A DNA stretch of 6,272 bases from DATILI01 sp035476635 (GTDB lineage: Bacteria; Pseudomonadota; Gammaproteobacteria; Burkholderiales; Burkholderiaceae_C): the NCBI GenBank assembly GCA_035476635.1, contig DATILI010000211.1, positions 1 to 6,272 on the forward strand. Reading direction: 5' to 3'. Below the pieces are notes generated by a model. That model was not told the DNA's origin, made no database searches, and saw only the letters and a list, made by a program, of their open reading frames with translations. Of the stretch, positions 1 to 6,089 are shown in pieces. The position numbers and the translations under genes are program-made. The stretch's first letter is position 1; each line of letters begins with the position of its first letter.

Positions 1-2874
1 CAAATGGCCCGATAGATAGAAACCAACGGCCGTCTTCTCGAAGGTCAGCCGCTCCTTCACGCCCCAGGGCGTGGTCTCGACCAGATCGGGCTCCTGCGTA
101 CTGGAGCCATGGCTGTCCTCGCCGCCCATGTCGAACAAGCCACCCTGATTCGCGTTGGCTTCGGTCGCATTGGCAAAGTCGAAGGCACGATCGATCGAGG
201 CGATCATCGAAGCGCGGTTGAGCTGCAGCGAATCGAAGGCGCCGGCCTTGATCAGCGCCTCCACGGTGCGCTTGTTCAGCCGCGTGCGGTCCACCCGTAC
301 GCAAAAGTCGAACAGGCTCTTGAACGGGCCACCCTCTTCACGTGCCTTGACAATCGCTTCGATCGCCTGCTGGCCCGTCCCCTTCACGGCACCCAGCCCA
401 TAGCGGATGACCTTGTCGGAAATCGGCTCGAAGCGGTAGACGCCGCGGTTCACATCCGGCGGCTCGAAACTCAGGCCGAAGTTCTTCTGTGCGTCGCCGA
501 ACAACACCTTGAGCTTGTCGGTGTCATCCATTTCCACGGTCATGTTCGCGCAAAAGAACTCGGCCGTGTAGTGCACCTTGAGCCAGCCTGTGTGGTAGGC
601 CAGGAGCGAATAGGCGGCGGCATGCGACTTATTGAAGCCGTAGCCGGCGAACTTCTCCATCAGGTCGAAGATTTCGTCGGCCTTTTCTTCGGCGATATTG
701 TTCTTGGCCGCGCCGGTTCGGAAGATCTGCCGATGCTCGGCCATCTCCTCGGCCTTTTTCTTGCCCATCGCGCGGCGCAGCAGGTCGGCGCCGCCGAGCG
801 AGTAGCCGCCCAGGATCTGCGCGGTCTGCATCACCTGCTCCTGGTAGACCATGATGCCGTAGGTTTCCGACAGCATCTCGGCCACCAGCGGGTGCGGATA
901 CTCCACCTCTTCGCGCCCGTGCTTGCGCGCCACGAAGCTCGGGATCAGGTCCATCGGGCCCGGGCGGTACAGCGCATTGAGTGCGATCAGGTCTTCCAGC
1001 CGGGTTGGCTTGGCATCGCGCAGCATGCCCTGCATGCCGCGGCTTTCAAACTGGAACACGGCCTCGGTCTTGCCATCGGCGAAAAGCCTGTAGGTGGGCG
1101 CATCGTTCAGCGCGATGTTCTCGAACGCGAAGTTCTCCTGCGACTTGTGCCGCTTGACGATGAACTCCTTGGCGATCTCCAGGATGGTCAGCGTGGCCAG
1201 GCCCAGGAAGTCGAACTTCACCAGGCCGATGGCCTCCACGTCGTCCTTGTCGAACTGGCTGACCGCCGAGTCGCTGCCGGGTTGCTGGTACAGCGGGCAG
1301 AAGTCGGTGAGCTTGCCGGGCGCGATCAGCACGCCCCCCGCGTGCATGCCGACATTGCGTGTCATGCCCTCGAGCTTTTGTGCCAGCGCCAGCAAGGTCT
1401 TGACCTCGTCCTCCTTGTCCAGCCGTTCGGCCAGGATGGGCTCGGCCTTGATCGCGCCATCGATCGTGATGTGCTGGCCGGGCTTGTTCGGAATCAGCTT
1501 GGAGATGCCGTCGCAAAAGGTGTAGCTCATGTCCAGCACCCGGCCGACGTCGCGGATCGCCGCGCGCGCCGCCATGGTGCCGAAGGTCGCGATCTGGCTG
1601 ACCGCGTCCTTGCCGTATTTGTCCTTCACGTAGTCGATCACGCGGTCGCGGTTGCCCTGGCAGAAATCGATATCGAAGTCGGGCATGGAGACGCGTTCCG
1701 GATTCAGGAAGCGCTCGAACAGCAGGTTGTATTCCAGCGGATCAAGATCGGTGATCTTCAGCGCATAGGCCACCAGCGAACCCGCACCCGAGCCCCGCCC
1801 CGGCCCAACCGGGCAGCCATTGTTCTTGGCCCAGTTGATGAAGTCGCCCACGATCAGGAAGTAGCCCGGGAAACCCATCTTGAGGATGGTGGCGATCTCG
1901 AACTCCAGCCGCTCGAGGTAGCGCGGCATCTGCCTGTCGCGCTCGGCCTCTTGCGGGTACAGGTGCAGCATGCGCTCCCCGAGCCCCTCGTGCGAGGAGA
2001 AACGGAAGTACTCGTCGATCGGCATCCCGTTGGGCGTCGGGTAGTCGGGCAGGCGCGGCTTGCCCAGCTCCAGCACGAGGCTGCAGCGCTTGGCGATCTC
2101 CAGGGTGTTGGCCAGCGCGGTCGGTACATCGGCAAACAAGGCCTGCATTTGCGCGGAGGTCTTGAAGTACTGCTCGCGCGTGAACTTGCGCACGCGGCGC
2201 TGGTTGCCCAGGATCTCGCCTTCGGAGATGCACACGCGCGCCTCGTGGGCCTCGTAGTCGTCCTCCGCCGTGAACTGCACCGGATGCGTCGCCACCACCG
2301 GCAGTTTCATGCGCGCGGCCAGTTGCACGGCGGCAACCACGTGCGCTTCGTCGTCGGCCCGGCCGGCGCGCTGCAGTTCGAGATAGAAGCGGTGCGGAAA
2401 GACGCTGGCCAATTGCAGGGCCGCATCATGCGCGCGCGCCTCGTCGCCTTGCACCAGCGCCTGCCCGACCGGCCCGGCCTGCGCACCGGAAAGCGCGATC
2501 AGCCCTTCGCTCAGTTCCTGCAGCCAGGCCAGCTTGACCACGGCCTGGGCCTTGACGACGTTGCGCGTCCAGGCCCGCGCCAGCAGCTCCGAGAGGTTCA
2601 GGTAGCCCTGGCGGCTTTGCACCAGCACCACCAGGCGCGACAACGCCGCGGCGTCCTGGCCCAGGCCTTCGAGCACCAGCTCGGCGCCGATCAGCGGCTT
2701 GACACCCTTGCCCCGCGCTTCCTTGTAGAACTTGATGGCGCCGAACAGGTTGCTCAGGTCGGTAATCGCCAGTGCCGGCTGGCCGTCGGCGGCCGCGGCC
2801 TTGACAATTTCATCGATTCGGTTGGTTCCGTCGACGACGGAGAACTCGGTGTGCAGGCGCAGGTGAACAAACAT
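1..2874 (-). CDS. dnaE: DNA polymerase III subunit alpha (DnaE), N-terminal 958 codons, cut by left window edge
   Basis: Catalytic subunit of the replicative polymerase; it adds dNTPs to primed DNA as part of the Pol III core. Read from ATG 2874-2872 the frame stays open to position 1. The PHP domain is at about residues 1-270 and begins HLRLHTEFS. The signature PGRGSGAGS is at 358-366. The catalytic aspartates D401 and D403 lie in MPDFDIDFC, and D555 lies in KFDFLGL; these numbers equal those of the E. coli enzyme. RPGPM is at 637-641, YQEQ at 677-680 and GYGFNKSHAAAYS at about 744-756. A helix-hairpin-helix region follows near 815-885. A clamp-binding type motif QGGLF is at 910-914. The OB fold and tau-binding tail (about 200 residues in the family) lie outside the window. 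Canonical PHP motif TDH reads T38-D39-L40, as in proteobacterial enzymes that rely on separate DnaQ proofreading. No upstream in-frame ATG is present and no Shine-Dalgarno is visible. No frameshift was found at the points checked. Confidence 0.98.
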   Translation of the reverse strand, partial: MFVHLRLHTEFSVVDGTNRIDEIVKAAAADGQPALAITDLSNLFGAIKFYKEARGKGVKPLIGAELVLEGLGQDAAALSRLVVLVQSRQGYLNLSELLARAWTRNVVKAQAVVKLAWLQELSEGLIALSGAQAGPVGQALVQGDEARAHDAALQLASVFPHRFYLELQRAGRADDEAHVVAAVQLAARMKLPVVATHPVQFTAEDDYEAHEARVCISEGEILGNQRRVRKFTREQYFKTSAQMQALFADVPTALANTLEIAKRCSLVLELGKPRLPDYPTPNGMPIDEYFRFSSHEGLGERMLHLYPQEAERDRQMPRYLERLEFEIATILKMGFPGYFLIVGDFINWAKNNGCPVGPGRGSGAGSLVAYALKITDLDPLEYNLLFERFLNPERVSMPDFDIDFCQGNRDRVIDYVKDKYGKDAVSQIATFGTMAARAAIRDVGRVLDMSYTFCDGISKLIPNKPGQHITIDGAIKAEPILAERLDKEDEVKTLLALAQKLEGMTRNVGMHAGGVLIAPGKLTDFCPLYQQPGSDSAVSQFDKDDVEAIGLVKFDFLGLATLTILEIAKEFIVKRHKSQENFAFENIALNDAPTYRLFADGKTEAVFQFESRGMQGMLRDAKPTRLEDLIALNALYRPGPMDLIPSFVARKHGREEVEYPHPLVAEMLSETYGIMVYQEQVMQTAQILGGYSLGGADLLRRAMGKKKAEEMAEHRQIFRTGAAKNNIAEEKADEIFDLMEKFAGYGFNKSHAAAYSLLAYHTGWLKVHYTAEFFCANMTVEMDDTDKLKVLFGDAQKNFGLSFEPPDVNRGVYRFEPISDKVIRYGLGAVKGTGQQAIEAIVKAREEGGPFKSLFDFCVRVDRTRLNKRTVEALIKAGAFDSLQLNRASMIASIDRAFDFANATEANANQGGLFDMGGEDSHGSSTQEPDLVETTPWGVKERLTFEKTAVGFYLSGHL

Positions 2875-2880
2875 GGAAGG

Positions 2881-2886
2881 ATTGTA
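2881..2886 (-). promoter_or_regulatory. Candidate -10 box of dnaE
   Basis: On the minus strand this reads TACAAT, five of six matches to the TATAAT consensus. It ends 6 nt before the dnaE ATG, so transcription would be expected to start at or next to the start codon. A good -35 is not obvious at 16-18 bp spacing (the sequence there is GCAATC-like). The call is inference from sequence only. Confidence 0.45.
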
Positions 2887-2889
2887 GAA

Positions 2890-2922
2890 AGTAACTGGTT
2901 GCCGATTGCGGGGCCACTTGCT
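2890..2922. repeat. Imperfect inverted repeat in the dnaE/trhO intergenic region
   Basis: The left arm AGTAACTGG (2890-2898) and the right arm CCACTTGCT (2914-2922) pair at 7 of 9 positions. The dyad centre is near 2906, almost the middle of the intergenic region and between the two candidate -10 boxes. It could be an operator for a dimeric regulator overlapping both -35 regions, but a dyad of this quality can arise by chance. Confidence 0.25.
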
Positions 2923-2930
2923 CAAATTCG

Positions 2931-2936
2931 TAAAAT
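2931..2936 (+). promoter_or_regulatory. Candidate -10 box of trhO
   Basis: The hexamer TAAAAT (five of six matches to TATAAT) ends exactly 6 nt before the GTG start of trhO. The closest -35-like element is TTGCGG at 2906-2911, with a long 19-bp spacer. The placement mirrors the dnaE -10 on the other strand, and transcription would start at about the GTG, giving little or no leader. Confidence 0.45.
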
Positions 2937-2942
2937 CCGTCC

Positions 2943-3683
2943 GTGACAACGATCCTCAATATCTCCGCCTACAAATTCGTCCCGCTGGACGACACCCACA
3001 CACTGCGCACGCGCCTGCTCGAACAAGCTTTGGCTGACGGACTCAAGGGCACCATCCTGCTCGCCGAGGAGGGCATCAACCTCTTTCTTGCTGGGCCGGC
3101 CGATGCCGTGCGCGGGTTCGTGGCCGCGTTGCGGCAAGACACCCGTTTCGCCGACCTGCAGCCCAAGGAAAGCTGGTCTGCCAGCCAGCCCTTCACCAGG
3201 ATGCTGGTCAAGGTCAAGCGCGAGATCATTCGCATGAACCACCCCGCCATCCAGCCGGCCGCCGGCCGCGCACCGGCAGTGGACGCCGCCACCGTCAAGC
3301 GCTGGCTGGACCAGGGCCACGACGACACGGGCCGGCCCGTCGTGACGCTGGATACGCGCAATGCATTCGAGGTGGACCACGGCACATTTGAAGGCGCCAT
3401 CGATTGGCGCATCAGCAAGTTCACCGAATTCCCTGATGCCCTGCAGGCGCACAAGGCCGAACTGCAAGACAAAACCGTGGTGAGTTTTTGTACCGGCGGC
3501 ATCCGCTGCGAGAAGGCCGCCATCTACATGCGCGAGGCGGGGCTCGAACATGTGTTCCAGCTCGAAGGCGGCATCCTCAAATATTTTGAAGAGACCGGCG
3601 GTGCGCACTACAGCGGCAACTGCTTTGTGTTTGATGCGCGCGAAGCGCTCGACCCCGGCTTGACCGCCACGAAATCGGATTGA
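2943..3683 (+). CDS. trhO: tRNA uridine(34) hydroxylase TrhO, rhodanese family (UPF0176/YceA type)
   Basis: Family knowledge: TrhO makes 5-hydroxyuridine at wobble position 34 of certain tRNAs in an O2-dependent reaction, widening codon reading. The 246-residue product has the family N-terminal domain (about 1-100, with NISAYKFVPL near the start and KGTILLAEEGIN at 35-46). A rhodanese domain follows (about 115-225) with LDTRNAFE at 136-143 and the active-site loop CTGGIRC at 183-189; C183 is the expected catalytic cysteine. QLEGGILKYFEE (206-217) and GNCFVFD (225-231) are also typical. The start is GTG at 2943: an in-frame TAA lies just upstream at 2931, and the N-terminus fits the family. 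No Shine-Dalgarno is seen. At 246 residues it lacks the C-terminal extension of the roughly 350-residue E. coli protein; short forms are, as I recall, common in betaproteobacteria. It is transcribed divergently from dnaE and appears monocistronic. Confidence 0.93.
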   Translation: MTTILNISAYKFVPLDDTHTLRTRLLEQALADGLKGTILLAEEGINLFLAGPADAVRGFVAALRQDTRFADLQPKESWSASQPFTRMLVKVKREIIRMNHPAIQPAAGRAPAVDAATVKRWLDQGHDDTGRPVVTLDTRNAFEVDHGTFEGAIDWRISKFTEFPDALQAHKAELQDKTVVSFCTGGIRCEKAAIYMREAGLEHVFQLEGGILKYFEETGGAHYSGNCFVFDAREALDPGLTATKSD

Positions 3684-3748
3684 GGGAATCTGCGGTCAGT
3701 CGCTCAGCACGTGCAGCACTTCGCAACGGAACTCGCGGGCGTACGACC
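3684..3748. other. Convergent intergenic spacer between trhO and the pirin operon
   Basis: The 65 bp between the two stop codons should hold the ends of both transcripts, but I see no GC-rich hairpin followed by a T tract on either strand. The only marked symmetry is the 8-bp palindrome GCACGTGC (3706-3713), which has no loop and is not a terminator. Termination may be Rho-dependent or lie inside the opposite gene. Confidence 0.5.
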
Positions 3749-4633
3749 CTATGCCGCGTTGAACCGGTGCTCGGGCAGCGGGATCAGCTCGTCGTCGCCG
3801 GGCACCTTGCCCATGCGCTGGGCTTCCCAGTCAGCGGCCGCCTGCACGATGCGTTCCTTGCGGGAAGAGACGAAGTTCCACCACATGTAGCGTTGCCCAT
3901 CGAGCGCATCGCCACCGATCACCATCAGGCGCGCAGCGGCGCTGCTGCCGATGCGCACCGCTGCGCCCGGTGCCAGCACGGCCAGCGTGTGCGCGGCCAC
4001 AGGCTCGCCATCCACTTGCACATCGGCATCCACCGGGTAGATCGCCAATTCCTGCGCAAGCGCCGGCAGCTCCAGCGTGCCGCCCGCGGGCAATTGCACA
4101 TCGAGGTACAGGGTCTTGGAGAAGCTTGCCACCGGCGACGTCTTGCCAAAGGCCTCGCCGATCAACACGCGCACCTGCGCATCACCCACTTGCAATGCCG
4201 GAATTGCCGCAGCGGGCGTATGCGCGAACGACGGCGCCACCTCTTCGTGCGCACGCGGCAACGCCGCCCACAACTGGATGCCGTGGTTCACATAAGCCTT
4301 GTCGCGCAATGCAGCGGGTCTGCGCTCGGAGTGCACGATGCCATTGCCCGAGGTCATCCAGTTGATGGCGCCGGGCTCAATATCCTGCACGTAGCCCAGG
4401 CTGTCGCGGTGCGTGATGCAACCTTCAAACAGATAGCTCACGGTTGCCAGGCCGATGTGCGGATGCGGCCGCACGTCGTGGCCCGCACCGGGCTCGACCG
4501 TGACGGGGCCGAAGTGGTCGAAGAAGATGAAGGGGCCGACTGCCTGGCGCTTGAGCGCGGGCAGCAGGCGGCGCACGACAAAGCCGCCACCCAGGTCCTT
4601 GTTGTGCCCTGCCAATTGCAATGAAACGCTCAT
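3749..4633 (-). CDS. Pirin family protein (bicupin, metal site intact)
   Basis: The product is 294 residues, the usual length of a bacterial pirin. The N-terminal cupin (about 15-130) carries the full iron-binding set: H57 and H59 in RPHPHIGL, and H101 and E103 in GNGIVHSE. The Pirin_C cupin spans about 180-285, and the protein ends in KVPGDDELIPLPEH, typical of the family. Some pirins oxidise quercetin with O2, while others bind enzymes or transcription factors; which applies here cannot be told from sequence. The chosen start is ATG 4633-4631, which shares ATGA with the stop of the upstream OsmC gene and has GGAG (4645-4642) 8 nt upstream. The longer reading from 4699 adds 22 residues that lie inside the osmC-like gene in another frame and look non-native. 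It is the last gene of the operon. Confidence 0.95.
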   Translation of the reverse strand: MSVSLQLAGHNKDLGGGFVVRRLLPALKRQAVGPFIFFDHFGPVTVEPGAGHDVRPHPHIGLATVSYLFEGCITHRDSLGYVQDIEPGAINWMTSGNGIVHSERRPAALRDKAYVNHGIQLWAALPRAHEEVAPSFAHTPAAAIPALQVGDAQVRVLIGEAFGKTSPVASFSKTLYLDVQLPAGGTLELPALAQELAIYPVDADVQVDGEPVAAHTLAVLAPGAAVRIGSSAAARLMVIGGDALDGQRYMWWNFVSSRKERIVQAAADWEAQRMGKVPGDDELIPLPEHRFNAA

Positions 4634-5037
4634 TCCATACGCTCCACAGCGGTAGTGATCTCGGTGGTGACGGTTGTCATGAGCTTGTGGACCGGGCATT
4701 TGTGCACTACGGTTTCGAGCTCCTTGAGTTGCGCATCGGTCAGCGCGCCGCTGACCTGCAGGCGCGCGGCCAGGCGGTAGGTGCCTGCGCGCTCCGCGGT
4801 GTCATCGCGCTCGATGACGGTGTGGACATCTTCCACGGGAATACCTTTGCGCCGTGCGTACCAAAGCAGCGTGAGTGCCTTGCAAGCCCCCAGCGCCGCA
4901 TCGTACAAATCGTGCGGGCTGGGGCCGGCATCGGTGCCGCCTTCGGCCACGCTGCCGTCCACCACCAGCGCGTGGCCGCGGATGGCCAGCGTTTGCGCCA
5001 TCGGTTCGGGAAGCCTGCGTCGAAGTTCAACTGTCAT
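4630..5037 (-). CDS. OsmC family protein, probable thiol-dependent peroxidase
   Basis: A 135-residue OsmC/Ohr-fold protein, typical in length. Both redox cysteines of the family are visible: C52 in ALGACKALTLLWYA and C114 in VVHKCPVHKLM. GPSPHDLYDAALGAC (38-52) is the classic approach to the first cysteine. In characterised OsmC/Ohr members these cysteines reduce organic hydroperoxides, with lipoyl or other thiols as reductant; the exact substrate here is unknown. Start ATG 5037-5035 has AGGAG at 5048-5044, 6 nt away, and this site overlaps the stop codon of the upstream flavodoxin gene. The gene overlaps the downstream pirin by 4 bp (ATGA), so translational coupling on both sides is likely. 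It resembles the YhfA/general OsmC group more than the Ohr group, at moderate certainty. Confidence 0.94.
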   Translation of the reverse strand: MTVELRRRLPEPMAQTLAIRGHALVVDGSVAEGGTDAGPSPHDLYDAALGACKALTLLWYARRKGIPVEDVHTVIERDDTAERAGTYRLAARLQVSGALTDAQLKELETVVHKCPVHKLMTTVTTEITTAVERME

Positions 5038-5043
5038 TGTTTT

Positions 5044-5048
5044 CTCCT
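5044..5048 (-). promoter_or_regulatory. Shine-Dalgarno of the OsmC-family gene, overlapping the upstream stop
   Basis: AGGAG on the minus strand sits 6 nt before the ATG at 5037. Its first two bases are part of the TAG stop of the flavodoxin-like gene (5049-5047). A ribosome ending there would stop on top of the next initiation site, which supports coupled translation. Confidence 0.75.
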
Positions 5049-5601
5049 AGCCGCCCAGCCGGCCGGCAACCTCGGCCACGCGCCTGCCGAACAGCCGGCC
5101 CGTTTCGAGGTCGCCTGGGGCCATCTCGCCAGCGGAGGCGTCTGACGGCGACTGTGCCATGGCGCCGCTGTAGGAGCCGATCCAGTTCACGTCGTCGCGA
5201 TTGGCCGCCTTGGTGTTGGACGGCTTCACGCCGCTGCCTATCCACAAGCCGCCGTGCTGCATGGCCAGCGTGAAGAAGTAGGTCAGCGTATTGAACTTGT
5301 CGCCATCCGGAGAGGAGCTGCTCGTGAAGCCGGCAAACAGCTTGTCTTTCCAGGCCTGGTTGAACCAGGGCTTGGAAGAAGCGTCGGCGAACTTCTTGAA
5401 TTGCCAGCTCGGCCCGCCCATGTATGTCGGCGCGCCGAAGACGATCGCGGTCGCGCCCCTCAAGGTTTCCCAGCCGCCTTCGGGCAGGTTGCCCTCGGCG
5501 TCGATGGCAACAAGCGTTGCGCCCGCCCCTTCGGCCACGGCTTGCGCCAGGCGCTGGGTATGGCCGTAGCCCGAGTGGTAGACGACAACGGTTTTAGGCA
5601 T
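5047..5601 (-). CDS. WrbA-like flavodoxin family NAD(P)H:quinone oxidoreductase
   Basis: The 184-residue product has the flavodoxin fold. The opening MPKTVVVYHSGYGHTQ gives the first beta strand and the FMN phosphate loop (S10-Q16). GAPTYMGGPSWQFKKF (56-71) is the flavin-ring loop of the WrbA/NAD(P)H:quinone reductase group. GSYSGAMAQSP (142-152) follows where WrbA proteins have a third FMN contact. The expected role is FMN-dependent two-electron reduction of quinones, avoiding semiquinone and superoxide. It is slightly shorter than E. coli WrbA (198 residues), and some relatives are annotated only as flavodoxin family or NADPH-dependent FMN reductase. The start is ATG 5601-5599. The only candidate ribosome site is AGGCG (5617-5613), 11 nt away and inside a small hairpin. 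The gene lies 34 bp after doxX and 9 bp before the OsmC gene. Confidence 0.92.
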   Translation of the reverse strand: MPKTVVVYHSGYGHTQRLAQAVAEGAGATLVAIDAEGNLPEGGWETLRGATAIVFGAPTYMGGPSWQFKKFADASSKPWFNQAWKDKLFAGFTSSSSPDGDKFNTLTYFFTLAMQHGGLWIGSGVKPSNTKAANRDDVNWIGSYSGAMAQSPSDASAGEMAPGDLETGRLFGRRVAEVAGRLGG

Positions 5602-5612
5602 TTAGCTATTTT

Positions 5613-5626
5613 CGCCTGTGAAGGCG
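5613..5626 (-). promoter_or_regulatory. Small hairpin covering the probable ribosome site of the flavodoxin-like gene
   Basis: In the transcript the sequence reads CGCCU-UCAC-AGGCG, a perfect 5-bp stem with a 4-nt loop. It lies in the 34-nt gap between the doxX stop and the next start. The 3' arm AGGCG is the only Shine-Dalgarno-like stretch before the ATG. No T tract follows, so it is not a terminator. It may tune initiation or mark an RNA processing site. Confidence 0.35.
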
Positions 5627-5635
5627 CGCAGGATC

Positions 5636-6052
5636 TCAGGCCTTGCGCCTGGCGTCCAGGCTCCAGCCGCCCGCCCCCATGGCCACAATGCCGAGCAACC
5701 CGCCAACCACGGCGATATTCTTGAAGAAGGCCTGCTTTTGCATCATCACCTGCTCGGCCGGCACGCCCCAATAGTTGTGGAAGATGAAGGTGATCACAGC
5801 GGTAAAGATGGCGATGCCCAAAGCGGCCCAGCGTGTCTGCCAGCCTAGCAGCAACAGCAAGCCGAGACCCAGCTCAACAAAAATCGCTGCCGCCGCGGCG
5901 ACCTGCGGCAACGGCACGCCCTTGGACGCGATATAGCCCGTGACGCCGGCAAAGGCCGCGATCTTGCCGAAGCCCGCAGGCACGAACAACAAGGCAAGCA
6001 GCGCGCGGCCAGCCAGGGACAAAGCGTTTTGGGTTTGAACAGACGGATTCAT
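5636..6052 (-). CDS. DoxX family integral membrane protein
   Basis: The 138-residue product has four hydrophobic segments at about 10-30, 50-70, 74-92 and 110-128, the usual DoxX/YqjF-type four-helix topology in the inner membrane. The family-like elements FVPAGFGKIAAF (23-34), FHNYWG (91-96) and KNIAVVGGLL (111-120) are present. DoxX names a broad family. Members have been linked to terminal quinol oxidation in archaea and, in mycobacteria, to a membrane complex for oxidant defence; the function of this protein is unknown. Its place before a quinone reductase fits a redox role at the membrane, which is inference. The start is ATG 6052-6050 with AGGAG (6066-6062) 9 nt upstream. It lies 37 bp after the preceding pirin stop. 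Confidence 0.93.
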   Translation of the reverse strand: MNPSVQTQNALSLAGRALLALLFVPAGFGKIAAFAGVTGYIASKGVPLPQVAAAAAIFVELGLGLLLLLGWQTRWAALGIAIFTAVITFIFHNYWGVPAEQVMMQKQAFFKNIAVVGGLLGIVAMGAGGWSLDARRKA

Positions 6053-6089
6053 CGGGAAAAGCTCCTAAAAAAAGTAAAAGGAAAAAAAG
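6053..6089 (-). promoter_or_regulatory. U-rich leader of doxX with its ribosome binding site
   Basis: The 37-bp gap between the upstream pirin and doxX carries, in the transcript, runs of seven, four and seven U separated by CC and AC, then AGGAG 9 nt before the ATG. This contrasts with the GC-rich surroundings. No stable hairpin precedes the first U run (only a weak GGC/GCC pairing), so an intrinsic terminator is not supported. U-rich tracts just upstream of a Shine-Dalgarno can bind ribosomal protein S1 and favour initiation. Confidence 0.4.

Noticed and set aside
109..2946. A 945-codon open frame on the plus strand opposite dnaE
   Set aside because: It is an antisense shadow caused by the GC-rich third positions of dnaE. 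The translation is low-complexity (rich in H, R, L, Q, A, V) with no recognisable domain, while the minus strand carries complete DnaE motifs.
3706..3713. Palindrome GCACGTGC in the convergent spacer as a possible terminator or operator
   Set aside because: It has no loop and no T tract, so it cannot be an intrinsic terminator. A single 8-bp palindrome is expected by chance in such DNA.
3696..3746. A minus-strand tail after the pirin stop that reads YAREFRCEVLHVLSD then TGA, with coding-like codon use
   Set aside because: I considered a gene remnant, but only about 16 residues lie outside the pirin gene, I recognise no family, and the pirin already ends at its normal C-terminus. A chance frame in GC-rich DNA is enough to explain it.
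3680..4624. A 314-codon plus-strand frame opposite the pirin gene
   Set aside because: It is the same shadow effect: a TTG start overlapping the trhO stop, arginine/histidine-rich translation and no domain. The pirin on the other strand has all its metal ligands.
4634..4699. Longer N-terminus for the pirin (start at 4699)
   Set aside because: The extra 22 residues overlap the OsmC coding region in another frame, do not resemble pirin N-termini, and the ATG at 4633 has a GGAG site and an ATGA junction.
6067..6089. T-rich tract after the first pirin as an intrinsic terminator
   Set aside because: No stable GC-rich stem precedes it in the end of the pirin gene, and the next gene follows immediately with a good ribosome site.
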